In this document: in pieces, positions 55,498-64,000 of the stretch
How positions within the stretch are numbered: position 1 is the stretch's first letter
How the letters are laid out: every line of letters starts with the position of its first letter
Assembly (NCBI GenBank): GCA_052436255.1
Contig: JBQVNP010000001.1
Location: 62,001 to 126,000, forward strand
Source: Pelomonas sp052436255
Lineage (GTDB): Bacteria; Pseudomonadota; Gammaproteobacteria; Burkholderiales; Burkholderiaceae_C
Length of the DNA: 64,000 nucleotides
Direction: 5' to 3'
Translations under genes and position numbers: made by a program
The notes under the pieces: model-generated
Database searches by the model: none
The model's input: the letters and a program-made list of their open reading frames with translations, nothing else
Told to the model about the DNA's origin: nothing

Positions 55498-55860
55498 GTG
55501 CGCAAAGCTCTCGTGATCTTTCTGCTTGGACTGTTGTCCTTCCAGCTTGTCTGGGGGGCAGCCGCCGGTTACTGCCGGCACGAGCAGGACGTTGAGGTCA
55601 GCCATTTTGGGCATCACGTGCACAAGCACCAGACCAAGGCGGGGAGCTCTCCGGATGGAGCGAACAGCCCTGTCGACAACCTGAATGGCGAAGACGCTGA
55701 CTGCATGGCATGCCACCTCTGCGGCCCAAGCCTGGTTGGTGTTGTCTACGACGCCCCGCATCCGGCAGGCGTTTCACATGCCGTGGCATCAGCCGAGAAG
55801 GACCACTCCAGGTTACTGATACCGGCGATCTACCGGCCCAATTGGGTCGCTGCTTCTTGA
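55498..55860 (+). CDS. CzcI-like protein, second copy
   Basis: A 120-residue exported protein of the CzcI group. GTG at 55498 follows AGGA by 7 bp and gives the MRKALVIFLLG-type start. The signal is followed by AGYCRHEQ, the His-rich SHFGHHVHKHQ segment, a CxxCxxC-like MACHLCGPS and the PNWVAAS end. The order of motifs equals the first copy at 46.5 kb but the sequences differ substantially, so this is an old duplication or separate import. It stands before the P-type ATPase gene as the first copy stands before czcC. Confidence 0.75.
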   Translation: MRKALVIFLLGLLSFQLVWGAAAGYCRHEQDVEVSHFGHHVHKHQTKAGSSPDGANSPVDNLNGEDADCMACHLCGPSLVGVVYDAPHPAGVSHAVASAEKDHSRLLIPAIYRPNWVAAS

Positions 55861-55865
55861 TCTGA

Positions 55866-55882
55866 GCCTAGCTTCGCTAGGC
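55866..55882 (+). terminator. Hairpin between czcI copy 2 and the P-type ATPase gene
   Basis: GCCTAGC-TTC-GCTAGGC is a perfect 7-bp stem with a 3-nt loop, starting 5 bp after the czcI-like stop. No U-run follows; a second weaker stem (GCTGGC/GCCAGT) lies next to it. It may attenuate transcription into the ATPase gene. Confidence 0.45.
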
Positions 55883-56011
55883 AGAGCCGCTGGCGCACCG
55901 CCAGTGGCATGGACGACCTGACCACTTTCTGAGGTTGCAGGTCCGACTCCACGGGCAGCCATTGCAGCTTTTGCGTACCGGCCGCCGCCATTCAAGAAAG
56001 AGAAGCTGTCC

Positions 56012-58681
56012 ATGAGTGACACCCAGAAGCTGCGGTTGAATCTCCCGCTGGTACTTCCGGAGATTCACGGTGCTGATGATCCCTGCGTCAAACGGTTGCA
56101 GGACAAGCTAACTGGCCGCCCCGGCATTGACGAAGCACATGTGACGGGGTTAGAGGAAGGCACACCACAGCTGTGCGTTCACTACGACTCCAATGTGATC
56201 TCGCTGAGCCGGCTGCGTGAGCTCGTCAGCTCCGAAGGCATGGCGTTGACGGATCAATTTGCTCACGTCCTTGGCCGAGTGAACCTGCCGATGCATGCCC
56301 GGTATGCGCAACGCGTCGCTGATGTCTTGCGTTCGGTGGAAGGCGTGGTTGAGGCGGATGTCTCGCCGAGTGGTGTCGTGCGCCTCGAGTACGACCGTTC
56401 AACGGTTGATCAAGGCAAGCTGGACCAGTGCCTGACTTCGCTGGACATCACCCTGAATGACGCCAGCGGACCCGCGGAGCGGCGTCAGCTCGCTATGGAA
56501 GCGGCTCAAGAGCCTGTGGCCAACGCGAGTCAGGCAGCTACGGCCAGTCATGCCCATACAGGGCATGACCACGAGCATGGTGACGAGCACGACCACGGAC
56601 CTGGCAGCAAGCCTAGGAGCGGGCCAAAACATGGGGAAGATGGCCATGTCCATGGCAAGGAGGAAGAAGGCGGGGATGGCCACGAGCACGGCGGAATCTT
56701 TGGCGAGCGGACAGAGCTGATCTTTGCGTGCCTGTCGGGGGCATTCCTGCTGGCGGGGTGGTTGGTGGGGCGCAATGGTTCTGGGCCTGACTGGCTACCC
56801 ACCGCCTGCTATGTGGTTTCCTACTTCTTCGGCGGGTTCTATACCGTTCGCGAGGCCATCGAGAACCTGCGTGCCAAGCGCTTCGAAATCGACACCCTGA
56901 TGCTGGTCGCAGCAGCTGGCGCCGCTGCCCTGGGCTCGTGGGGCGAGGGGGCGTTGCTGCTTTTCCTGTTCAGTCTTGGCCATTCGCTGGAGCACTATGC
57001 GATGGGTCGTGCTCGTCGCGCCATCGAGGCGCTGGCCAAGCTTGCACCGGAAACAGCGCTGGTGCGTCGCGAATCCGGGACTGAGGTTGTGCCCCTGGAG
57101 AAGTTGGCGGTGGGGGACATTGTGGTCGTGAAGCCCAATGAGAGGCTGCCTGCAGACGGCGTGGTGGTGGTCGGCACCTCCAGCGTCAATCAGGCACCCG
57201 TCACGGGCGAGAGCGTTCCCGTCGACAAGCGGCCGGTGGAAGATGGCAAGACGGCGATCGGCAACTTCGAGCGTGTGTCCGCCGAGAACCGGGTTTTCGC
57301 TGGCACGATCAATGGCTCTGGCGCGATGGACGTCATGGTTGCGCGCAAAGCCGACCAATCGACGATGGCGCGAGTGGTCAAGATGGTGACCGAGGCTGAG
57401 GCACAGCGTTCGCCCACGCAGCAGTTCACCGAAAAGTTCGAGCGCATCTTCGTGCCTTCCGTGCTGGCACTGGTCGTGGTGCTGCTGTGTGCCGGACTGG
57501 TCATTGATGAACCGTTCTCGGAGACGTTCTATCGCGCAATGGCTGTTCTCGTCGCTGCAAGCCCGTGCGCGCTGGCGATCTCGGTGCCCAGTGCCGTCCT
57601 GAGCGGTGTCGCACGTGCCGCGCGAGGAGGCGTCCTGGTCAAGGGGGGCGGCCCCTTGGAGAACCTAGGCACGCTGACGTCCATTGCGTTCGACAAGACC
57701 GGCACACTGACTGAAGGCAAGCCAAAGCTGACTGACGTGGTGTCGGCGCAAGACGTGCCTCAGGATGAGTTGCTGGCGGTGGCGTTGGCTGTCGAAGAGC
57801 ATAGCGATCACCCTCTCGCGGCAGCCATCGTCAGCGGCGCGAAGGAGCGGCTTGGCGACAAAGCCGACCTGCTGCAGGCGTCCGACGTCAAGAGCATCAC
57901 AGGTCGTGGCGTGCAGGCGCAGCTCGGCGGAGAAACGGTGCACATCGGCAAGCCGGTGCTGTTCACCGAGTTGGCCGACTCCAAGGTGCCTGCGGACGTC
58001 GACGAGGCAAACAGGAAGCTCGTGGCCGATGGCCGTACGACCATGATCGTGCGCAAGGGCAATCGCTTCCTTGGGGTGATCGGCGTCATGGATACGCCGC
58101 GCCCGGTTGCTGGCCAGGTCATGGGTGAACTGCGCAAGCTCGGCATTGAGCGCTTGATCATGATCTCTGGCGACAACCAGAAGGTTGCCGAAGCCGTCGC
58201 CCAGACGGTCGGCCTGACGGAAGCCCGAGGCGATCTCATGCCCGAACAGAAGGTCGAGGAGATCAAGAAGCTGCGCACGGAGCACGGCAAGGTCGCGATG
58301 GTCGGCGATGGCGTCAATGACGCGCCAGCCATGGCCAACGCTACTGTCGGAATCGCGATGGGTGCGGCAGGCTCGGACGTCGCCTTGGAGACCGCCGACG
58401 TGGCGCTGATGGCTGATGACCTGGCGCAGTTGCCGTTTGCGGTCGGTCTGTCCCGTAGCACCAGTCGCGTTATCAAGCAGAACCTCTGGGTGAGCTTGGG
58501 TGTGGTGGCGGTCCTGATTCCTTCCACCATCTTGGGTTTGAGCATCGGCACCGCCGTCATCTTCCACGAGGGCTCGACGCTGCTGGTGGTCTTCAACGCT
58601 TTGAGATTGCTGGCCTACAAACCGTTTGACAAGAGCATGAAGTCGGCGGAAGCGGCTCGGCCCGTTGAGGTGAAGCCGTGA
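56012..58681 (+). CDS. CzcP-like heavy-metal P1B-type ATPase
   Basis: An ATP-driven metal exporter of 889 residues. Two degenerate HMA-like domains without a CxxC pair fill the first 150 residues, then a His-rich stretch (HAHTGHDHEHGDEHDHG and onward, about 185-235) precedes the first membrane helix. Core motifs: PVTGESVPVDK, the membrane metal site SPCALAIS (Ser517-Pro518-Cys519), the phosphorylated Asp561 in DKTGTLTEGKP, SDHPLAAAI with His600, and GDGVNDAPAM. SPC rather than CPC places it with the P1B-4/CzcP type (Zn/Co/Cd) more than with ZntA/CadA. It lies downstream of czcRS and probably shares in the Czc response. ATG at 56012 follows AAGAGAAG-like sequence. Confidence 0.88.
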   Translation: MSDTQKLRLNLPLVLPEIHGADDPCVKRLQDKLTGRPGIDEAHVTGLEEGTPQLCVHYDSNVISLSRLRELVSSEGMALTDQFAHVLGRVNLPMHARYAQRVADVLRSVEGVVEADVSPSGVVRLEYDRSTVDQGKLDQCLTSLDITLNDASGPAERRQLAMEAAQEPVANASQAATASHAHTGHDHEHGDEHDHGPGSKPRSGPKHGEDGHVHGKEEEGGDGHEHGGIFGERTELIFACLSGAFLLAGWLVGRNGSGPDWLPTACYVVSYFFGGFYTVREAIENLRAKRFEIDTLMLVAAAGAAALGSWGEGALLLFLFSLGHSLEHYAMGRARRAIEALAKLAPETALVRRESGTEVVPLEKLAVGDIVVVKPNERLPADGVVVVGTSSVNQAPVTGESVPVDKRPVEDGKTAIGNFERVSAENRVFAGTINGSGAMDVMVARKADQSTMARVVKMVTEAEAQRSPTQQFTEKFERIFVPSVLALVVVLLCAGLVIDEPFSETFYRAMAVLVAASPCALAISVPSAVLSGVARAARGGVLVKGGGPLENLGTLTSIAFDKTGTLTEGKPKLTDVVSAQDVPQDELLAVALAVEEHSDHPLAAAIVSGAKERLGDKADLLQASDVKSITGRGVQAQLGGETVHIGKPVLFTELADSKVPADVDEANRKLVADGRTTMIVRKGNRFLGVIGVMDTPRPVAGQVMGELRKLGIERLIMISGDNQKVAEAVAQTVGLTEARGDLMPEQKVEEIKKLRTEHGKVAMVGDGVNDAPAMANATVGIAMGAAGSDVALETADVALMADDLAQLPFAVGLSRSTSRVIKQNLWVSLGVVAVLIPSTILGLSIGTAVIFHEGSTLLVVFNALRLLAYKPFDKSMKSAEAARPVEVKP

Positions 58682-59169
58682 GACGGCCCCATGACCAACG
58701 GGGCGAGGACATGCAAGCCCTACAGGCGATGGATGATGTCGACGGTGATCTGACAGACATGCTGGGCGAGCTGCGGGTGCTGCTGCCCACAGCGCAACTG
58801 CTGTCCGCCTTCTTGATCGCCGTGCCGTTCGCCCCGGGCTTTCGCAACATCGTGCAGGCCGAGAAGCACGTCTTCCTGGCGACGTTCCTGTTCTCTGTCG
58901 CGGCATTGGTGCTGTTCACCGCGCCTGCGGTGCAGCATCGGCTGATGCGCCCACTTCAGCAGCGAGCGAGATTCAAGGCACGGGCGAGTAGGCAGATGCT
59001 CCTGGGCGCGGCCTCTCTTGCTATCGCGCTGGTGCTTGCCACGCAGTTCGTGCTTTCCGAGGTTCTGGGCCACACAGTGGGAAATGTGGCGGGCGTTGTC
59101 ATTGGTGGATTGATCGGCACGGCGTGGCTGCTGGTGCCTCTGATCTGGAACCGACGGCAGTCTGCGTGA
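58678..59169 (+). CDS. DUF6328-like membrane protein
   Basis: A 163-residue protein from GTG at 58678, overlapping the ATPase stop by 4 bp. An acidic start (DDVDGDLTDMLGELRVLLPTAQLL) leads into four hydrophobic helices: SAFLIAVPFAPGF, HVFLATFLFSVAALVLFTAPA, LLGAASLAIALVLATQFVL and VAGVVIGGLIGTAWLLVPLI. This layout, including HRLMRPLQQRARFK between helices two and three, fits DUF6328. Co-translated with the metal ATPase but probably a general membrane protein; role unknown. Confidence 0.75.
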   Translation: MRRPHDQRGEDMQALQAMDDVDGDLTDMLGELRVLLPTAQLLSAFLIAVPFAPGFRNIVQAEKHVFLATFLFSVAALVLFTAPAVQHRLMRPLQQRARFKARASRQMLLGAASLAIALVLATQFVLSEVLGHTVGNVAGVVIGGLIGTAWLLVPLIWNRRQSA

Positions 59170-59316
59170 CCGACTGGCCTCGCGTGACATCGCGGGCCTG
59201 CTCAGCTCGCTAAACCGTGATGGATAGTGCCTTTGCCGGACCGCCCAGAGCTTGGTCCAAATGCATTGGAAGCATCGGCTGAGCGCGTTGACGACGTGGC
59301 CGACTTTCGGTCGTGG

Positions 59317-59763
59317 CTAGCGTCGAGGATCAGCGATCGCCATCCTGAATTCCTTCAGCTCATCATCCAACGACGTGACAGCGAGCTGATGAAGGATGGA
59401 GTTCTGCGCGAAGGATGCGCGCTCCCTGTCAAGATCGACAGAGTTGCCGTCCAAGCTGGACTGGGACGGCAGCGCGAACTGGGCAAACTGCATGGTTGTG
59501 CGCGGCGCTACCAGGTCCGGAGCAAGATGGCGTTGCGACGTGATTGCGATTGTCGCGGCCGGTCGGGAGCGCTTGGCTTCCTCCAGCGCCGCAGCAAAGT
59601 TGATGTCACGTGCCTGGTACCGAGGCGTGTCGGCGTTCGCGATGTTGCTGGCGATCAGCGCCTGTCGCTGTCCCCTGAAGATCAGCGCCGTCCCTTTCCA
59701 ATCGTCGTCGGCCGCGATGGGCGCGGCGCCGCTGCTGGGTGTCGGACGAAGTGAGTCGGACAT
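59317..59763 (-). CDS. flgB: FlgB-like flagellar basal-body rod protein (orphan)
   Basis: A 148-residue protein with the FlgB core: RGQRQALIASNIANADTPRY, QARDINFAAAL, and the C-terminal SLDGNSVDLDRERASFAQNS followed by the final helix. In flagellated bacteria FlgB forms the proximal rod and its gene stands beside flgC. Here no other flagellar gene lies in the window. ATG at 59763 follows GGAGGA. The N-terminal 25 residues are unusually long and Ser/Pro/Ala-rich. It may be a displaced or duplicated copy. Confidence 0.8.
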   Translation of the reverse strand: MSDSLRPTPSSGAAPIAADDDWKGTALIFRGQRQALIASNIANADTPRYQARDINFAAALEEAKRSRPAATIAITSQRHLAPDLVAPRTTMQFAQFALPSQSSLDGNSVDLDRERASFAQNSILHQLAVTSLDDELKEFRMAIADPRR

Positions 59764-59778
59764 GGGCGGTTCCTCCGA

Positions 59779-59806
59779 AGAGGGGAGCGGCAGAGCGCCC
59801 CCCTCT
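59779..59806 (-). terminator. Hairpin after the porin gene
   Basis: AGAGGGG and CCCCTCT pair around a 14-nt loop, 18 bp past the porin stop on the minus strand and just before the flgB ribosome-binding site. No clear U-run; weak. Confidence 0.35.
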
Positions 59807-59823
59807 CGTAGCTACATTGCCGA

Positions 59824-60870
59824 TCAGAAGCTGTGGCGCATGCCGACTTCCAGACCGGAGGACTTCTCGCCCCCACGCATGGCCGTCGGAGTTGTGTACA
59901 GCACGGAACTGCGAGCAGCACCCTTGTTGTTGATGTTGGCGTATGTGGCATACAGCGCCGACCGCTTGGACAGGTCGTGCACGTAGCCAACGGCCAGACG
60001 GGTGCTGTCATCTGCGTCGGCATAGCCGGAGCCTGCAGCGCCACCAGAGCGGTTGGCGTTGGTGTAGCCCAGGCGGATCGAGCCGGACGGGTTGACCGGG
60101 ATGGTCGCGCCGACGGAGAGTTCCTGTGACTTGCGCGGGCCCCACTTCTTCACATCCAAGAGCGTGTGCACGGTGCCCCAGGGCGACTTGTAGTTGAACA
60201 GCAGGTTGTAGTTCTTGAACTTCGGTTGGCTGCTGCCGACATCAGTCTGACCGATAGCGCCGCCGACCAGGAAGGTGCTGTTCTCAAAGCCCACACGGCC
60301 GCCGGTGTACTTGTTGCCGACCACGCCTTCGCCGGCGGCGACATGAACTTGACCGAACCAGCCGCCCAGGTTCTTCGGCAGGAAGTAGCTCACGCCGTTG
60401 TCGGTACGCTGGGCGGTGGTTGCGCCGCTGCCCAGGACCGCGCTCGAGCCGTAGACGAACACGCCACGCGACCCGACGCCGACGATGTTGAACTCGTCAC
60501 CCAGGGCGTTGTTGTAGGTCGGTGTGGTATCGCGGCCGAGGCGAATCTCGCCGAACTCACCCATCAGGCTGACGGTGGAACGGCGATTCCAGAACTTGCT
60601 GGCATTGGCAGTGCCGGTGTCCAGGTCAACACCGGATTCCAGGTTGAAGCCGGCAGACAGACCGCCCCCCAGTTGTTCCACACCGCGAACGCCCAGGCGG
60701 CTGGTCGTGTTGGCGCCGGAGGTGACGCCCTTGACCGTGCCGGCGCTACCGTTCTTCACTTGGCGAACGGCGGCATCAGCAACGCCGTACAGCGTGACGG
60801 AAGACGATTGCGCAAAAGCAGAACCTGCGAGCGCGCTGCATGCCAAGGCCAAGAGGGCTGGCTTCTTCAT
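59824..60870 (-). CDS. Betaproteobacterial-type trimeric porin
   Basis: An outer-membrane general porin of 348 residues. The signal peptide ends AFAQ, followed by SSVTLYGVADAAVR, the classical start of the Omp32/OmpC-like porins of Burkholderiales. Further marks are SRLGVRGVEQLGGGLSAGFNLESG, RRSTVSLMGEFGEIRLGRD (constriction-loop region follows) and the terminal GLEVGMRHSF with C-terminal Phe. ATG at 60870 follows AGGAG. Its promoter region faces a 375-bp stretch with a possible CzcR-type box at 61114, so metal-dependent porin control is conceivable but unproven. Confidence 0.93.
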   Translation of the reverse strand: MKKPALLALACSALAGSAFAQSSSVTLYGVADAAVRQVKNGSAGTVKGVTSGANTTSRLGVRGVEQLGGGLSAGFNLESGVDLDTGTANASKFWNRRSTVSLMGEFGEIRLGRDTTPTYNNALGDEFNIVGVGSRGVFVYGSSAVLGSGATTAQRTDNGVSYFLPKNLGGWFGQVHVAAGEGVVGNKYTGGRVGFENSTFLVGGAIGQTDVGSSQPKFKNYNLLFNYKSPWGTVHTLLDVKKWGPRKSQELSVGATIPVNPSGSIRLGYTNANRSGGAAGSGYADADDSTRLAVGYVHDLSKRSALYATYANINNKGAARSSVLYTTPTAMRGGEKSSGLEVGMRHSF

Positions 60871-61113
60871 GTACTTCTCCTATTCAGTGGTCGATGCATG
60901 AGGTCGTGGATCGCCTCAAGCAGCTTGAAGGCTATGGATCGCGACTAGGGAAATCCATGACGAAGACGATTTCGGTGGGGGCGCGCTCGCACCGGGGCAT
61001 GCAAACGGTCTGCTGACGTGCCTTGAAATCGACATCGCGCGCTGTGGCGCAACTCCTGGTTTCGTTTCACACGGAAGTCACACATGGCGAGGGTCGCGGC
61101 AGCCTTCCCGAAA

Positions 61114-61129
61114 GTGACAAAACCGTAAT
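61114..61129. promoter_or_regulatory. Possible second CusR/CzcR-type box
   Basis: GTGACAAAACCGTAAT matches 10 of 14 defined positions of ATGACAAnnTTGTCAT. It lies in the 375-bp gap between the divergent porin and Sel1-like genes. Similarity is moderate and could be chance; nothing else was recognised in this gap. Confidence 0.25.
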
Positions 61130-61245
61130 CCGCCGGACCGGCGGTCGTCAGGCGAGTCTTTCTAAGCTGCCCGCGGATTGGGCGCTGTCAGCGTCCACGA
61201 ACGATAGAGAGCTTTGGCGATGCGCCAGTGCGAAGAAGGCGCAGG

Positions 61246-62799
61246 ATGAGAAGACCGGATGCTCAGTTGATCTCCAGAGCTCGACGTGGCGATATCGCAG
61301 CTTGCTTGGAGGCAGGCAGAAAGTACCTCCAAGGAGCAAGCGGCTTCCCTCGTCACGTACCGCTCGGCCTCGAGTACCTGCAGCAAGCGGAGCCCATCCG
61401 AGCGGCCGACGCCCAGCAACTGATCATCGAGTCCTTGGATCTGTACGAGATCGCTGCGCACGGACGCATCGCGACGCTGCAGCAGGCAGCTCAGTCGGGT
61501 CGCGTTGCGGCGCAGTTGAAGCTGGCCGTGTGGTTGTCATTGACTGCAGCCGATGCGGAAGAGGGCATGCGCTGGTTCCGCAGCGCCGCAGCGTGTGGTG
61601 ACCTCACGGCGAGGAAGGTGCTTACCGCCTACGTCGACAGCGATCAGTCGGAGGTGCAGGTCGTCTCGCGTCTGCGGAATCTCAGAAGACTCCCTGGATT
61701 TGGCTGGGCAAATCTTGTCACCTTCGCCATGGATCGGGCTTTGATGCGGCAGGCGCCGCTCTTGCTGTTCAGGGCCCTCGCTCTGGGGCTCGAATCGGAC
61801 ACTGACCCGGATGCGCTCTTGGCCGACAAAGTGCTTGAGGCCTTGACGTATGCGAGCGCGCTCGATGAGGCCACGATCGTGGTTGATCGACGGGCCATCG
61901 AAATGCTTCTAGACGATTGCGTGGCGCGTGGAAACAGCAATGCGGCCTTGATGCTGGGGATGGCGCTGAGCGGCAACGACGTCGGTGCCGTGCGGTGGCA
62001 GTCACTTGTCACCGGTCAGAACCACCGCAAAGCGGCAGCGTTGCTGATGCGTGCAGCCGATGGTGGTCATGCTGAAGCGTGGACGAGGCTGTTCGAGATT
62101 CACTCGAACCACAACGGCTCAGTCGCAAATCCACCGATGGCCAGGTTCTGCCTGGAGAAGGCAGCGGCCGGTGGCGCCGTGGCGGCGCAGCGCAGACTCG
62201 GTGCGGCCATTCTCCGCGCAGCGGGCGCGCTGCGGGAGATGGAGCTGGGGATGCACTGGCTGTTCAAGGCAGCGTCAGCCGGCGACGATCACGCGCAGAC
62301 GCTGCTGCACACATTCGTGCTTCCGGTCGAAGGGCGTGACGACCAGGCGAGACGAGCGCTCATTTCGATCGCGAAGTCGAATCCGGGACTCGCGCTCCGG
62401 CTTGAGGTGGCAAGGGAGTTCGGCCTCACCAAGCTCGAGGCCATGACCGTGGATCTGGTGGCTGGCCAGCGTCCCTGGGGCTTGGTGGTCGGACGCAACC
62501 CCTTCATAAGACATATCAAGCTGTCCGCGCCACGAGCAGTTCCTGCTGTCTCAGTCGAAGTTCAGCAGAAGCTTGCCCGGATGGCCGCACAGGTCGCCAG
62601 TGGCAGCATGCGCGGCACGGACCTTCAAGACATCGAGTTCCGCCATCGGGCGGTGAAGCTGAAGCAAGTTCTCGATGCACATGGTCTGCCTGAATCCCTG
62701 TTCTTCGCCAAGGCACGCTCCAATGACCTGGAGGTGCTGCGCAGCGGCGGACGATGGGCACACATGGCCAAGGCCGATGTCGACGCGGCGATGGCGTAG
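61246..62799 (+). CDS. Sel1-like/TPR repeat protein
   Basis: A 517-residue soluble protein built of helical pairs. Sel1-type lines are visible: AAQSGRVAAQLKLAVWLSL, EEGMRWFRSAAACGDLTARKVL, KAAALLMRAADGGHAEAWTRLFEIH, MARFCLEKAAAGGAVAAQRRLGAAIL and ELGMHWLFKAASAGDDHAQTLL. ATG at 61246 was chosen over a GTG at 61228. There is no signal peptide, so it is probably cytoplasmic. Such scaffolds bind protein partners. The C-terminal 110 residues are not repeat-like and no family was recognised. It is followed by an MscS-type gene on the same strand. Confidence 0.7.
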   Translation: MRRPDAQLISRARRGDIAACLEAGRKYLQGASGFPRHVPLGLEYLQQAEPIRAADAQQLIIESLDLYEIAAHGRIATLQQAAQSGRVAAQLKLAVWLSLTAADAEEGMRWFRSAAACGDLTARKVLTAYVDSDQSEVQVVSRLRNLRRLPGFGWANLVTFAMDRALMRQAPLLLFRALALGLESDTDPDALLADKVLEALTYASALDEATIVVDRRAIEMLLDDCVARGNSNAALMLGMALSGNDVGAVRWQSLVTGQNHRKAAALLMRAADGGHAEAWTRLFEIHSNHNGSVANPPMARFCLEKAAAGGAVAAQRRLGAAILRAAGALREMELGMHWLFKAASAGDDHAQTLLHTFVLPVEGRDDQARRALISIAKSNPGLALRLEVAREFGLTKLEAMTVDLVAGQRPWGLVVGRNPFIRHIKLSAPRAVPAVSVEVQQKLARMAAQVASGSMRGTDLQDIEFRHRAVKLKQVLDAHGLPESLFFAKARSNDLEVLRSGGRWAHMAKADVDAAMA

Positions 62800-62925
62800 A
62801 TCGACCGGAGACCACGCGACGCGAGATTCCGCTGCTTGACGCGGGGCCCTTTTCCCGCAAAGTTGCGAAGGTGAACTCCCACACGCCGTTTGGTTTGTGG
62901 GTTCGCAGTCCCCTTGCGAACTTCG

Positions 62926-63543
62926 ATGCTCCCCATGAGAAAGCTCATCCAATCACTGCATGACTGGTTGCCCGTGTGGGCTGCCGACTGGCTGGACATC
63001 CTGGTGCCGGCCGTTGAGGTCGCGCTCATCGCCTTTGCCGCATGGCTCCTCATGCGGTTGGCGCACAAGCTGATTGGCCGCGTCACGCAAAAGTATGGCT
63101 TGCCGGTCAATGTCGTCTCGGTATTCCTGCGCGTGGTCGGAGTGCTGGTCTATGTCGGCGCGCTGCTATGGGCGCTCGAACGCTTGGGCGTGTCGGGCGC
63201 GGTGCTCTGGACGGCATTCACCGGTTTCGCGACGGTGGGAGCGGTGGCGTTCTTCGCGGCATGGAGCGTTCTCTCAAACCTCTTCTGCACGCTGCTGATC
63301 TACATCACCAAGGCCTTCCGGATCGGAGACGTGGTGGAACTTCTTGAGGCCGGCGACAAGGCCGGGATGAAAGGGCGCGTCGTCGATATCAATCCGGTCT
63401 ACACCACGCTGTTGGAGAGCGGCGACGCACAGAACGGTACAACGCTGCAATTGCCGAACAGCCTGTTCTTCCAGCGTGCCGTACGACGCTGGCACGGAAA
63501 CGCTGTGGTCGAGTTGTCAGTCGACCAACAGGGCGGCCCCTAA
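62926..63543 (+). CDS. Small MscS-family mechanosensitive channel
   Basis: A 205-residue inner-membrane channel. Three hydrophobic segments lead into the pore helix with FTGFATVGAVAFFAAWSVLSNLFC, then the beta-domain with FRIGDVVEL, GMKGRVVDINPVYTTL and LQLPNSLFFQRAVRRW. The C-terminal alpha/beta part is very short compared with E. coli MscS (286 residues). ATG at 62926 or 62935; no strong ribosome-binding site seen. It probably gates during hypo-osmotic shock. Confidence 0.85.
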   Translation: MLPMRKLIQSLHDWLPVWAADWLDILVPAVEVALIAFAAWLLMRLAHKLIGRVTQKYGLPVNVVSVFLRVVGVLVYVGALLWALERLGVSGAVLWTAFTGFATVGAVAFFAAWSVLSNLFCTLLIYITKAFRIGDVVELLEAGDKAGMKGRVVDINPVYTTLLESGDAQNGTTLQLPNSLFFQRAVRRWHGNAVVELSVDQQGGP

Positions 63544-63586
63544 CAAGGTGCCGCCAGCCGCCTGCTCAATGCCGCTCTCAACCACG

Positions 63587-63829
63587 TCAGGGCTTGGATC
63601 CCCGGGGTGACTCTGTCTCGCTAACCCGGTCGCTGGCATCGACATGCGCATCCTCCACGCTCTGTGCGCGGCGGTCGGGCTTCGCCTTCGCGTTTGCGTG
63701 ACCAGGGCCTTCCTCCGGTTGCGGCGCGACGGGCGTGTCGAGGGGGTTGTCAGGCTCGGTGGGCAGATCTGCAGGCGACTTCTCCTGCCTGCCTGGGGCA
63801 GGACCAGGGCCGGGGATATGGGTGTTCAC
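63587..63829 (-). CDS. Small Pro-rich hydrophilic protein
   Basis: An 80-residue protein from GTG at 63829, preceded by AAGGA at a good distance. It begins MNTHIPGPGPAPGRQEKSP and continues with PTEPDNPLDTPVAPQPEEG, then a charged tail. It has no membrane segment and is probably disordered. It is similar to short Pro-rich hypothetical proteins I know from Burkholderiales; function unknown. The last 170 bp of the window hold no gene I can support. Confidence 0.55.
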   Translation of the reverse strand: MNTHIPGPGPAPGRQEKSPADLPTEPDNPLDTPVAPQPEEGPGHANAKAKPDRRAQSVEDAHVDASDRVSETESPRGSKP

Positions 63830-64000
63830 GGTGATTCCTTTTGATGGATGCCGGAGATCGAACTTATCAACGGCGACGGGGGCGTACATCCCACAGTTGC
63901 CACCTTCGGACAGTAGGGGCCTGTAGAGATCACAGCGATGGCGCGCTGTCCGACTTCGGTTTCGCCGCGGCGTCGGTATGGTTCCTTTGTCACACCACGA

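Overview
The window is GC-rich DNA with coding content typical of a betaproteobacterium of the order Burkholderiales. Support comes from the trimeric betaproteobacterial-type porin, the czc heavy-metal locus in the Cupriavidus style, the QseB/PmrA-type two-component system and the DUF3703 and DUF6328 small proteins. I cannot name the genus from sequence alone.

Left part (1-30.4 kb): one operon-like block, all on the + strand. It encodes a shortened SecA-type ATPase (5' end off the window), a periplasmic adaptor of the HlyD/MFP type and a TolC-type outer-membrane channel, joined by 4-bp ATGA overlaps. About 290 bp later comes a single 26-kb gene for an 8663-residue protein that begins with an LEPR-XLL motif. 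Its order is: N-terminal beta-repeats, a large Ala/Gly/Ser-rich alternating repeat array, Calx-beta-like segments, RTX calcium-binding repeats, seven DUF11-like repeats each holding an EF-hand-like loop, a post-COAP-1-like domain and a C-terminal M10-metallopeptidase-like motif. No ABC exporter gene is visible. I read this as a dedicated export system for a giant surface or extracellular protein. The route, a SecA paralogue working with an MFP/OMF pair, is the most interesting candidate for an undescribed system.

Junction (30.4-32.7 kb): an IS3-family end with the first codons of orfA, a DUF6880-like gene, a frameshifted LuxR-type regulator remnant, a terminator hairpin and the 3' portion of a tRNA-Pro gene. 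A P4-like tyrosine integrase follows directly. The orientation of the tRNA fragment implies that an integrated island starts here and runs rightward, with its other end not seen in the window.

Centre (32.7-45 kb): a probable PmrA-type regulon. A two-component system (pmrAB/qseBC-like), a PAP2 lipid phosphatase coupled to an EptA-like phosphoethanolamine transferase, diacylglycerol kinase and a MipA/OmpV gene are served by three perfect CTTAAG-N5-CTTAAG boxes. Between them lie an AraC-family regulator, a lone MerR-type operator with a truncated start of a MerR gene, a fatty-acid hydroxylase superfamily protein and DUF3703.

Right part (45-59.2 kb): metal homeostasis. A yybP-ykoY (Mn2+) riboswitch precedes mntP. 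Then come czcE-like, czcI, czcC, czcB, czcA, czcR and czcS genes, a small membrane protein, a second czcI, a CzcP-like P-type ATPase and DUF6328. Last (59.3-64 kb): an orphan flgB, a porin, a Sel1-like repeat protein, an MscS-type channel and a small Pro-rich protein. Whether this last stretch is still island DNA is not decidable here.

The very long open frames opposite the giant gene are GC-driven shadows and are not annotated.
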